Positions 53,718-61,964 of a stretch of 64,000 nucleotides of DNA are shown piece after piece (positions within the stretch are counted from its first letter, which is position 1; each line of letters begins with the position of its first letter). Location: assembly GCF_039523735.1 (NCBI RefSeq), contig NZ_BAAAFW010000017.1, forward strand, positions 1 through 64,000. The letters are read 5' to 3'. Source of the DNA: Tatumella punctata. Its GTDB lineage: Bacteria; Pseudomonadota; Gammaproteobacteria; Enterobacterales; Enterobacteriaceae. The translations under genes and the position numbers were made by a program. The notes below the pieces were generated by a model that made no database searches, was not told the origin of the DNA, and worked only from the letters and a program-made list of their open reading frames with translations.

Positions 53718-54593
53718 TCAGCCCGGCGATAAGGTTGCCAGCAGGCTGACCAGTCCGATGACGACCAGAGAGGTAATCAGCTCCAGTCTGGTCAGGCGAA
53801 TAAATAACTGCCGACTGTCGTCGTTCGCCGCCTGTTTAAACTGTGGTACCAGCGTGTAGCGGTTATACAGCGCAATCGTCACCATCAGCATGACAAACAG
53901 CACTTTCAACATCAGCAGGCTCAGCCATAATGTGGGCTGCAGCGAAAAGCCGGCAATCGATAACGTATTAATAACACCGCTGAATAACGTAACCGCCACC
54001 GCCCAGTGACCATAACGGGAAAAACGCATCATGGACAGCAGGGCCTCCCGCTCACCGTATTCCCGTCCTGCCTGTTGCATCAGTCGCAGCAGCGGATACA
54101 AACCTCCGCACCAGAAAGCAGCTCCCAGCAGATGGACAGTCTGGCTCAGCTGCCCTGCGATACCGGCTATCCCGTCGTGCATCGCGGCATGTCCGGTCCC
54201 CGCCAGGCACAGTAGTTGAATCATACTGCTCAGCAATAATAATTTCCGGATGCGGGGCCCTGAGAACCTGATCAGCAGCAGAGTCAGTGCCGGAAGCAAC
54301 ATTTCCGCCCCCCAGGCCCGGCCAAAATGGGTAGCGGCCACAGCACGCCAGATGTCCGGCTGCGTAAACCCGTTTTGCTGCCCGCTCATCAATACTGTCT
54401 GGGCAGCAAATATTCCCAGCGCACTGACTAACGCAATGGCTGCACTCCACCACAAGGGGGTTTTCAGCAATGCCCCTAACTGTCCGGCGAATTTACCACG
54501 GGTCAGCAGCACCATATAGCCGAGTGTGCCGGAAAAAAATAACAGACTACTGAAATGGAAAAAACGCAGAAGTATGTAGCCGGTAACAATCAC
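53718..54593 (-). CDS. yebZ: CopD family inner-membrane protein YebZ
   Basis: YebZ is a 291-residue polytopic protein (about eight membrane helices) of the copper resistance D family, presumed to take copper across the inner membrane. A GTG start at 54593 has GAGGTAA seven bases upstream and matches the E. coli N-terminus (LRFFHFSSLL). The conserved histidines are in RFFHF, the ATHFGRAWG segment near residue 88 and GHAAMHDG near 138, plus TVHLLGAAFWCGGLYPL. The periplasmic CopC-like partner yobA, upstream of yebZ in E. coli, is not present. Confidence 0.9.
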   Translation of the reverse strand: MIVTGYILLRFFHFSSLLFFSGTLGYMVLLTRGKFAGQLGALLKTPLWWSAAIALVSALGIFAAQTVLMSGQQNGFTQPDIWRAVAATHFGRAWGAEMLLPALTLLLIRFSGPRIRKLLLLSSMIQLLCLAGTGHAAMHDGIAGIAGQLSQTVHLLGAAFWCGGLYPLLRLMQQAGREYGEREALLSMMRFSRYGHWAVAVTLFSGVINTLSIAGFSLQPTLWLSLLMLKVLFVMLMVTIALYNRYTLVPQFKQAANDDSRQLFIRLTRLELITSLVVIGLVSLLATLSPG

Positions 54594-54827
54594 CTGTTAC
54601 CTCGCCGCGGGAAAATAACCGTATCTGACATCGCGGCGACTATTGTCTGTCTGCCGCATCTCCTGTTCCGCAACACTCTGCTCTCCTGACACTGATAATA
54701 AGAACTGCCTGATTACATTAAGAATACGCCGCTACTGAACCGGTGTCGAGTTTACGCCAGCTTAGCCCGGGGGTTGATCCGCAGAAGAGAAAGCATTATT
54801 TTGACGCTAAATATTCAGGAGCACCCG

Positions 54828-55061
54828 ATGAGCTTTAACTTAGCCCTGCTGTCTGCAGAAGAAAAAGATAAGATTAATACGGATCTGGCTGCCTCCGGCG
54901 TCGCCTTTAAAGAACGTTATAATATGCCGGTAGTCGCTGAGATTGTTGAAAGAGAACAACCTGAAGCATTACGCGACTGGTTCCGCCAGCGACTGGGGAC
55001 TTTTCGCCAGACCTCCCTGACCCTGTCACGTTTACCTTATGAACCTAAACAGAAAAACTGA
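54828..55061 (+). CDS. holE: DNA polymerase III subunit theta
   Basis: HolE is the small theta subunit that stabilises the epsilon proofreading subunit in the polymerase III core. The start at 54828 (MSFNLALLSAEEKDKIN) with AGGAGC seven bases upstream gives 77 residues (E. coli 76). The block VAFKERYNMPVVAEIVEREQ is almost identical to E. coli HolE. Its TGA stop overlaps the exoX ATG by one base (TGATG), so the two are translationally coupled; in E. coli yobB lies between them. Confidence 0.94.
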   Translation: MSFNLALLSAEEKDKINTDLAASGVAFKERYNMPVVAEIVEREQPEALRDWFRQRLGTFRQTSLTLSRLPYEPKQKN

Positions 55062-55735
55062 TGTTACGGGTTATTGATACAGAAACCTGTGGCCTGCAGG
55101 GCGGCATTGTCGAAATCGCCTCGGTGGATGTGACTGATGGCAGGATAGTCAATCCGATGAGTGATTTGGTCTGTCCCGACCGGCCTATCAGCCATCAGGC
55201 AATGGCAATTCATCGGATCACCCCGCAGATGGTTGCTGATCAGCCGCCGATTGAGCAGGTCATCTCCCGTTACCAGGGCAGCGACTGCTATGTGGCACAT
55301 AATGCCAGTTTTGACCGCAGGGTACTTCCTGAAATGGGCGGCGAATGGCTGTGCACCCTGAAGATGGCACGCCAGTTATGGCCGGGGCGTAAATACAGTA
55401 ACCAGGCGCTGCGCCATAGCCTTAAGCTGGACATTGAACCGCCACAGCACCTGCATGCTCACCGGGCATTGTATGACTGCTATGTGACCGCCGCACTGTT
55501 AATCCGGATTATGGAACAATCGGGCTGGGATCGCCCGCAGATGCTGGCAGTCTGCCAGCCGGCAGCCAGCGCTCAGGCCGATGATATTTTCCCTTTCGGA
55601 AAATACCGCGGACAACCTATTGCTTCAGTGGCGCGGAAGGACCCGGGTTATCTGCGCTGGATGCTGGATAATCTTACGGACTTACGCCCGGCATTACGCC
55701 AGGCACTCCGGCATTATCTGAAGGGTCAGCCCTGA
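55061..55735 (+). CDS. exoX: Exodeoxyribonuclease X
   Basis: ExoX is a DnaQ-family 3'-5' single-strand exonuclease used in mismatch repair. The product is 224 residues (E. coli 220). The DEDDh residues are visible: Asp6 and Glu8 in VIDTETCG, Asp in AHNASFDRRV and the HAHRALYDCYV motif. A short C-terminal domain includes FPFGKYRGQPIASV. It overlaps the holE stop by one base, and its own last codons overlap those of the convergent ptrB by 10 bases. Confidence 0.95.
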   Translation: MLRVIDTETCGLQGGIVEIASVDVTDGRIVNPMSDLVCPDRPISHQAMAIHRITPQMVADQPPIEQVISRYQGSDCYVAHNASFDRRVLPEMGGEWLCTLKMARQLWPGRKYSNQALRHSLKLDIEPPQHLHAHRALYDCYVTAALLIRIMEQSGWDRPQMLAVCQPAASAQADDIFPFGKYRGQPIASVARKDPGYLRWMLDNLTDLRPALRQALRHYLKGQP

Positions 55736-57798
55736 ATCTGAGCTGGCGGAAGCAGCCCTTCCGCCAGCCCGATAAGGAAGGCACTCTCCATCGCGATATC
55801 ATGATAGGCTTTAAACCGTCCCGATTTCCCCCCGTGCCCGGCATCCATATCGGTCCATAACAGCAGCAAGTGATTATCGGTTTTCAGTTCCCGCAGCTTC
55901 GCGACCCACTTGGCCGGTTCCCAGTACTGTACCTGCGAATCATGTAAGCCAGTAGTTACCAGCATATGCGGATAAGCCGCAGGGCGGACATTATCATAAG
56001 GGCTATAACTGCGGATAACGGCATAGCTTTCGGCCTGCTGCGGATTACCCCACTCATCATATTCGCCGGTGGTTAACGGAATACTTTCATCCAGCATGGT
56101 CGTCAGCACATCAACAAAAGGTACCTGTGCCACAATTCCGTGATACAGTCCGGCAGCCTGATTAACTATCGCTCCCATCAGTAAGCCACCGGCACTGCCG
56201 CCCATGGCATAGCATTGTTGCGGATTACCATAACCCCGCGCCAGTAACTGGCGGGTTGACTGGATAAAGTCACTGAAGCTGTGCTGTTTATTTGCCAGCC
56301 GTCCGCCGTCGTACCACGCCTGCCCCAGCTCGCCACCACCACGAATATGCACCAGTGCATAGACAAATCCTCTGTCCAGCAGACTGAGACGACTGCTGCT
56401 AAAGTCTGCATCCATACTGCTGCCATACGCACCGTAACCGTAGACCAGTAAAGGATTTTCCGCCGGACGGAACAGGTCTTTTCGGTAGACCAGGGATACG
56501 GGTACCTCACAGCCATCATCCATTGTCAGCCATAAATACTCACTGTGGTATTTCCCGGCACTGAAACCTTTTACCGTGCTTTGCTTCAGAATCTGACGTT
56601 CACCGCTGTCCAGATCAAGCTGGAAGGTGGTTGCCGGGGTGGTCATGGATGAATAACCGTAACGTAATTCTGAAGTGTCCGGCGACGGGTTATAGCCCAG
56701 CCAGGTCACGTACGTCGGATCATCAAAGCGGATCAGCCGTTGTTCATCACGGAAACGATGATACTGAGACAAACAGCTCAGGCCGTTTTCCCGCTCTTCC
56801 GTCACCAGCCAGTCCCGGAATACCTGAAAGTCCTCCAGTACCCGCTGCTCTCTGACGGGGATGACCGTCTGCCAGTGCCTTTCTTCCGGCAGGGATTCTG
56901 CGGTGCGGTACAGGCCGAAATTAATCCCTTCGGCGTTGGATCGGATATAAAACTGCTGCTGATAGTGGTCCAGATCATATTCATGATCTTCCCGCCGCGG
57001 CAAAAAACATTCGGGCGCGGACTGAGGCTCACTGGCATTCACCAGCCAGACCTCGGTGCTGGTGGTACTGTCGATAATAATTTCGATAAAGTCTTCCGAG
57101 GTGGTTTTCCCCAGACTGACATAGAAGCTGTCATCATTTTCCTGATACACCAGCTGGTCCTGGTCGACCGCTGTTCCCGCAATATGTCGCCAGACCTGCC
57201 AGGGCAACAGAGTATCCGGATCCTGACGGACATAGAACAGAGTTCTGCCATCATTCGCCCATACCAGCGAAGGAGAAACGCCGGTCAGGACTTCCGGAAA
57301 CCAGTGGTTATCCGCTAATGAGTACAGACGTATCTCATATTGTCGCCGTGATAAAAAATCTTCCGCGACCGCCATCAGACGATTATCCGTGGTGATATCC
57401 AGGGCTCCGAGACTATAGTACGGATGCTGCTCTGCTCTTTTGTTACAGTCAATCAGGCATTCCCACTGTGGATCTGCGGATCCGTTTTGCCGGGCGCGGA
57501 ACCATGCCGGGTACTCTCCTCCGGCAGCAAAACGCTGCTGATAGAGAAAACCGTTTTTCAGATAAGGGACCGAATGATCTTTCGGCGGGATACGGGCCAC
57601 CATTTCCTGGTATAACCTTTTTTCCAGGTCTTTCACCGCGGATAATTGTTGCTGGCAGTAATCATTTTCCTGACGCAGATAGTCAAGGACTTCCGGACGG
57701 GAACGCTCATCATCCCTCAGCCAGTAGTAATTATCTGTTCTGGTTTCACCATGCAGTGTCATTGTATGGGGATGTTTTGCTGCTTTTGGGATTGTCAT
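55726..57798 (-). CDS. ptrB: Oligopeptidase B (protease II)
   Basis: PtrB is a cytoplasmic S9 prolyl-oligopeptidase-fold serine protease that cuts peptides after Arg and Lys. The start at 57798 (MTIPKAAKHPHTMTLHG) has AGGACAGA upstream and gives 690 residues (E. coli 686); the frame continues open upstream without similarity. The N-terminal beta-propeller (about 70-400) leads to the alpha/beta-hydrolase domain with the nucleophile in YAMGGSAGGLLMG, and the catalytic histidine in DMDAGHGGKSGRF. The aspartate lies in the TTGLHDSQVQYWEPAKW region. Confidence 0.95.
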   Translation of the reverse strand: MTIPKAAKHPHTMTLHGETRTDNYYWLRDDERSRPEVLDYLRQENDYCQQQLSAVKDLEKRLYQEMVARIPPKDHSVPYLKNGFLYQQRFAAGGEYPAWFRARQNGSADPQWECLIDCNKRAEQHPYYSLGALDITTDNRLMAVAEDFLSRRQYEIRLYSLADNHWFPEVLTGVSPSLVWANDGRTLFYVRQDPDTLLPWQVWRHIAGTAVDQDQLVYQENDDSFYVSLGKTTSEDFIEIIIDSTTSTEVWLVNASEPQSAPECFLPRREDHEYDLDHYQQQFYIRSNAEGINFGLYRTAESLPEERHWQTVIPVREQRVLEDFQVFRDWLVTEERENGLSCLSQYHRFRDEQRLIRFDDPTYVTWLGYNPSPDTSELRYGYSSMTTPATTFQLDLDSGERQILKQSTVKGFSAGKYHSEYLWLTMDDGCEVPVSLVYRKDLFRPAENPLLVYGYGAYGSSMDADFSSSRLSLLDRGFVYALVHIRGGGELGQAWYDGGRLANKQHSFSDFIQSTRQLLARGYGNPQQCYAMGGSAGGLLMGAIVNQAAGLYHGIVAQVPFVDVLTTMLDESIPLTTGEYDEWGNPQQAESYAVIRSYSPYDNVRPAAYPHMLVTTGLHDSQVQYWEPAKWVAKLRELKTDNHLLLLWTDMDAGHGGKSGRFKAYHDIAMESAFLIGLAEGLLPPAQIQG

Positions 57799-57940
57799 TG
57801 TCTCTGTCCTGAAAAAATTAAGACCTGCCAGCCGGAGGAATACGTTCACCGCAAGGAAGAATCTGACCCTGTCATCGTCTGCCCTGCCGTCTGTGAAGCA
57901 GACTTTACCATTATAAAAAAGAAATCGCCTGCTAATGCCT

Positions 57941-57956
57941 GCGCAATCGTTTTCCT
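57941..57956 (+). promoter_or_regulatory. PurR-like operator and purT promoter
   Basis: GCGCAATCGTTTTCCT matches the PurR consensus ACGCAAACGTTTGCGT at about 12 of 16 positions by eye. A -10 element TATACT follows at 57958-57963, so the box overlaps the -35 region, a common arrangement for repression. It lies 47 bases before the purT ATG. Confidence 0.65.
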
Positions 57957-58002
57957 TTATACTGTGCGGCAGTTTTTGTTCAGGAATCAACGGGTGAAAA
58001 GA

Positions 58003-59181
58003 ATGGTAACTCTCGGAACAGCACTGCGTCCGTCAGCAACACGTGTCATGTTATTAGGCTCAGGTGAACTGGGGAAAGAAGTTTCTGTGGAATGTCAGCG
58101 GCTGGGTGTGGAAGTGATCGCCGTAGACCGCTACGCCGATGCTCCGGCGATGCATGTGGCCCACCGCAGCTATGTGATCAATATGCTGGATGGTGATGCG
58201 CTGGCAGAAGTTATCGCCAGGGAAAAACCTGATTTTGTGGTGCCGGAAATCGAAGCGATTGCTACAGATAAATTACTCGAGCTTGAACAACAAGGTGTGC
58301 ATGTGGTGCCGACTGCACGTGCAGCAAAACTGACCATGAACCGTGAGGGCATTCGCCGGCTGGCTGCAGAAGAACTGGCACTGCCAACCTCAGCTTATCG
58401 TTTCGCTGACAGTAAAGAGACGTTTTTTGCTGCCGCCCATGACATCGGATTCCCCTGTATCGTTAAACCGGTGATGAGCTCTTCAGGTAAAGGTCAGAGC
58501 TTTATCCGTACCCCGGACCAACTGGAACAAGCCTGGCAATACGCCCAGCAAGGTGGCCGTGCAGGGGCCGGAAAGGTGATTGTTGAAGCCGTGGTTAACT
58601 TCGATTTTGAGATCACTCTGCTGACGGTCCATGCCGCGGATGGTATTCATTTTTGTGCGCCGATCGGCCATCGCCAGCAAGACGGTGATTACCGTGAATC
58701 CTGGCAGCCACGGGCCATGAGCCCGCTGGCCCTGGAACGTGCTCAGCAAATCTCAGCGTCAGTTGTCAGGGCCCTCGGAGGATTCGGGCTGTTTGGCGTC
58801 GAGCTGTTTGTCTGCGGCGATGACATCATTTTCAGCGAAGTCTCACCACGCCCCCATGATACGGGTATGGTCACCCTGATTTCACAGGACCTGTCGGAAT
58901 TTGCTCTGCATGTCCGTGCCTTCCTCGGTTTACCAATCGGCGGGATCCGTCAGTATGGCCCGTCAGCTTCTGCGGTTATCCTGCCGGAACTGGACAGCCG
59001 GGATATCCGTTTTGTGAATGCGGACCAGGCACTGGGTGCCGGTCTGCAGCTGCGTTTATTTGGCAAACCCGCCATTGAAGGCCGCCGCCGGCTGGGTGTG
59101 GCTTTAGCTACCGGAGATACCACCGAACAAGCGGTTGCCCGCGCTATCGCAGCCGCAGAAAAAGTATCAGTCAGTGGTTAA
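58003..59181 (+). CDS. purT: Formate-dependent phosphoribosylglycinamide formyltransferase
   Basis: PurT makes formyl-GAR from GAR, formate and ATP, the folate-independent third step of purine synthesis. The product is 392 residues, the E. coli length. It is an ATP-grasp enzyme: the N-terminal GSGELGKEVSVECQRLG binds GAR phosphate, MSSSGKGQSF is the ATP-loop near residue 155, and FSEVSPRPHDTGMVTLISQD carries the metal ligands near 285. The ATG at 58003 follows a GGTGAAA ribosome site. The following E. coli genes eda and edd are not present. Confidence 0.96.
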   Translation: MVTLGTALRPSATRVMLLGSGELGKEVSVECQRLGVEVIAVDRYADAPAMHVAHRSYVINMLDGDALAEVIAREKPDFVVPEIEAIATDKLLELEQQGVHVVPTARAAKLTMNREGIRRLAAEELALPTSAYRFADSKETFFAAAHDIGFPCIVKPVMSSSGKGQSFIRTPDQLEQAWQYAQQGGRAGAGKVIVEAVVNFDFEITLLTVHAADGIHFCAPIGHRQQDGDYRESWQPRAMSPLALERAQQISASVVRALGGFGLFGVELFVCGDDIIFSEVSPRPHDTGMVTLISQDLSEFALHVRAFLGLPIGGIRQYGPSASAVILPELDSRDIRFVNADQALGAGLQLRLFGKPAIEGRRRLGVALATGDTTEQAVARAIAAAEKVSVSG

Positions 59182-59198
59182 TTAACCGACTGCCGCCT

Positions 59199-59219
59199 GT
59201 CCCCCGCAGCCCGGGGGAC
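59199..59219 (+). terminator. Hairpin after purT
   Basis: An 8-bp GC stem GTCCCCCG/CGGGGGAC with a 5-base loop, 17 bases behind the purT stop codon; the T-run is weak. Confidence 0.6.
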
Positions 59220-59328
59220 TTATCATTGTCAGCATCTTTACCTCCCCCGACTGCCGTCGTCTCTCCTTTTAGCCTGAAAATGTTTGCTGAGTACTGCTGT
59301 TAGCGGGACATCCGGAAGGTTACGGATC

Positions 59329-59353
59329 AAAAACGCTGCCCTCAGGCAGCGTT
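59329..59353 (-). terminator. Terminator of the fiu-like gene
   Basis: A 9-bp stem AACGCTGCC/GGCAGCGTT with a CTCA loop is followed by TTTTT on the minus strand. Confidence 0.85.
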
Positions 59354-59400
59354 GATCAGTCTCTTCGTTCAATAACGACGGTCAGTGTTCAGACCTGTTG

Positions 59401-61656
59401 TCAGAAATGCACATTGGCGGTCAGCATCCAGGTACGTGGTGTGCCCGGCGTATAGCGATAGCCACTGCGGTTAAGTGCAGCAATATATTTTTTATTAAAC
59501 ATATTGTAGACATTCAGCTGTAAATCGAGGGTCGGATTCACCCGCCACGTCGCCATAGAGTCGGCAACCCAGTAATGATCAACCGATGAAGGTGTGCCTG
59601 ACGCACCGTCTTTAATTTTATGCATACTGCCCGTGTAACGTGCACCTAAACCAACTGTCACGTCATCGGTCACATCCCAGGTCGCCCAGGAGGTAAAGGC
59701 ATGACGCGGGGTGAACGGAATATAGCTGGAGCCGTCATTGGTTGCCGAGGTTTTGTCGGTACGGGTGTTCTGCAATGTATAACCGGCCATCAGATGAATA
59801 TTGTCCGTAATATCCCCTGCGGCAGTCAGTTCATAACCCTGAACCCGTTTGGAACCAATCTGCTGGTACTGATTAGTAGTTGTATCCAGCTCCGCGTCAT
59901 TTTTAATCGTGGTTCTGAATAGTGCAGCACTGAGTAACAGTTTTTTATTCAGTAACGACCATTTGGTGCCCAGTTCTGATGTTTCTGCACGCTCTGGTTT
60001 GAAGTTAATGTTTTCACCGCTGCGTGACGTCCTGTCAGTACTGTCGCTGGTCAGTTTGAAATCAGTGCCGCCCGGAGGCTGCTGAGATACACCGTAGTTA
60101 ACGTACAGGTTACCTTCTTTGGTCAGATGATACAGAGCTCCGGCTTTCCAGTTGACCAGGTTACCTGAGTGGCTGAGATCCGTATGGCCGGTGGCACTGT
60201 CCCCGGTATAATGTGTTTTGTAGCTGTCGAGGCGCAAGCCGCCATTAAACTCAATACGCTGCGTCAGCTTAAGAGTGTCAAACGCATAAACACCGAGGGT
60301 ATTGGTGCGGGCTTTTGAACCATAACCGGTGGCAGAACTGACTGCCGTATCCGCATCAGGATTCAGCAGGTTAACGCTGTTCGCCGCAAAGGCGTAAGGG
60401 TAGGAAACATAATCTTCCCGGGTCAGTTCCAGCCCGGTGCTGATATTATGTTGCATCCCGAAGGTATCGAATTTTGTCGTCAGGTTAGTCTGGTTAGTCA
60501 GAATTTTATTGACCGTATTGCTTGAGTTCATCAGGCGTGAACCATAAACATTACCGTCAGTTTCGGTGATAGTCCGGCCCAGCACCGCAGAAAGCAGATA
60601 ACGCTGACGAATTTCAGACCAGCGGGTGGTATTTCGCAACGTTGTGCGGTCGTTAAAGTCGTGCTCCAGCCGGGAGGTGAAAGTATCGATCATATCGTGT
60701 TCATAATCTGAATCGGTACCGTAAAATGTACTGCGTGATACTGGTCCGGAATTGTTCAGTATGCTGTTGGTACTGCTGTAGCCCGGTAAGCCGACCGTAT
60801 ACACCCCGCCATCCGGAGTGTTGTCTTGCTGTTCATGGAAGTAATCAAGATACCAGCGGGTTTTGGTACCTAAACCGAAGGCCAGTGAAGGCGCGATACC
60901 GAATTTCTGGTGGTTAATATGGTCGCGATCTTTTGTATTGCCTTTATCACCCATCACATTAACACGGAAAGCCGCGGTATCGCTCAGCATCTGGTTATAA
61001 TCCAGGGTAGCCCGCCGTTCAGAGGCACTGCCATAGCCGAGAGATCCATCCACCCCGGTATAAAGCTCCGGTTGTTTACTGACCATATTAATCGAGCCGG
61101 AAGGTGCAGTACGTCCGTAATCTGAGCCCGATGGCCCTTTAATCACTTCAATACTCTGGGTATTAAAGGTATCACGGGTGATACTTCCGATATCACGGAT
61201 ACCATCGCTATAAATACTGCCGGAAGTATCAATACCACGCATCATAATGGCATCCCCCATATTGGTGCTGCCATTCTCACCAGAGAAGAATGCACCGACT
61301 CCAGGGGAATTTTTCAGGGCCTCTGTCAGTGTGGTCGCCTGCTGTTCCTGCAATACTTTTTCCGGAATAATGGTCACGGTGCGGGTGGTATCAGCCAGCG
61401 GTGCCGTAAATTTAGGATCGGAAAGACCGGATGGCAGGTAGAGTGACGGTAAGCTGCTGCCTGTCACGACCAGAGTATTGTCACCGGCCGCTTTTTTACT
61501 GCCGGCTGCAGGCGCTGTTTTCGCTGCCGCAGCGGAATCTGTCGCTGCCGGGGTAACCTGTGCCTGCGCAACACCAGAAGCCGCGCAAAGACCGGCAAAT
61601 ACACTTAATGTACCGAGGGTTTTAAAAGCAGGTGAAATATTTTTTTTACTGTTCAC
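59401..61656 (-). CDS. fiu: TonB-dependent catecholate siderophore receptor, Fiu type
   Basis: This outer-membrane receptor resembles E. coli Fiu (linear catecholates, monomeric and dimeric dihydroxybenzoylserine) over its full length. A GTG start at 61656 is chosen because the frame upstream runs through a Fur box. It gives 751 residues with a signal peptide of about 32 (SGVAQA/Q), an alanine-lysine-rich linker (about 35-62), a TonB box DNTLVVTGS, a plug with GRTAPSGSINMVSKQPE, a 22-strand barrel and the terminal aromatic residue LTANVHF. Expected regulation is Fur repression. It lies between purT and zwf, where E. coli has eda-edd. Confidence 0.85.
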   Translation of the reverse strand: MNSKKNISPAFKTLGTLSVFAGLCAASGVAQAQVTPAATDSAAAAKTAPAAGSKKAAGDNTLVVTGSSLPSLYLPSGLSDPKFTAPLADTTRTVTIIPEKVLQEQQATTLTEALKNSPGVGAFFSGENGSTNMGDAIMMRGIDTSGSIYSDGIRDIGSITRDTFNTQSIEVIKGPSGSDYGRTAPSGSINMVSKQPELYTGVDGSLGYGSASERRATLDYNQMLSDTAAFRVNVMGDKGNTKDRDHINHQKFGIAPSLAFGLGTKTRWYLDYFHEQQDNTPDGGVYTVGLPGYSSTNSILNNSGPVSRSTFYGTDSDYEHDMIDTFTSRLEHDFNDRTTLRNTTRWSEIRQRYLLSAVLGRTITETDGNVYGSRLMNSSNTVNKILTNQTNLTTKFDTFGMQHNISTGLELTREDYVSYPYAFAANSVNLLNPDADTAVSSATGYGSKARTNTLGVYAFDTLKLTQRIEFNGGLRLDSYKTHYTGDSATGHTDLSHSGNLVNWKAGALYHLTKEGNLYVNYGVSQQPPGGTDFKLTSDSTDRTSRSGENINFKPERAETSELGTKWSLLNKKLLLSAALFRTTIKNDAELDTTTNQYQQIGSKRVQGYELTAAGDITDNIHLMAGYTLQNTRTDKTSATNDGSSYIPFTPRHAFTSWATWDVTDDVTVGLGARYTGSMHKIKDGASGTPSSVDHYWVADSMATWRVNPTLDLQLNVYNMFNKKYIAALNRSGYRYTPGTPRTWMLTANVHF

Positions 61657-61680
61657 TGATGATCCGCAATTACATGAAAT

Positions 61681-61699
61681 GATTGTGATAATCATTTTC
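61681..61699 (-). promoter_or_regulatory. Fur box upstream of fiu
   Basis: GATTGTGATAATCATTTTC matches the 19-base Fur consensus GATAATGATAATCATTATC at 16 positions. It lies 25 bases before the GTG start, so Fur with iron would block the promoter. Confidence 0.85.
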
Positions 61700-61908
61700 A
61701 TTAATATTACATTAATATGTAAGGCCTGATTTACATTTACTTTCATTTCCTTAACTAAAGACATAAATAAAATCGCCGCAACACGGAACTTTTCACGACA
61801 GGCTGAAATTTATAGATAAAAATCAGGACACTGATTGCCTGAAAGCACTCGCCCTGCCCCCGGATAAATCACCGGTTGCCGGTTAGCCCTGTAAATCCGT
61901 GGTTCGAT

Positions 61909-61936
61909 CAAAAACGGCCTGCAAAGCAGGCCGTTT
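61909..61936 (-). terminator. Intrinsic terminator of zwf
   Basis: A perfect 11-bp stem AAACGGCCTGC/GCAGGCCGTTT with an AAA loop is followed by TTTTT on the minus strand. Confidence 0.92.
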
Positions 61937-61964
61937 CAGTTCAGATTCCGACAATCAGGAAATA

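Noticed and set aside
61657..61764. A 36-codon upstream extension of the Fiu-type receptor
   Set aside because: It runs through the Fur box and promoter, and the signal peptide begins correctly at the GTG at 61656.
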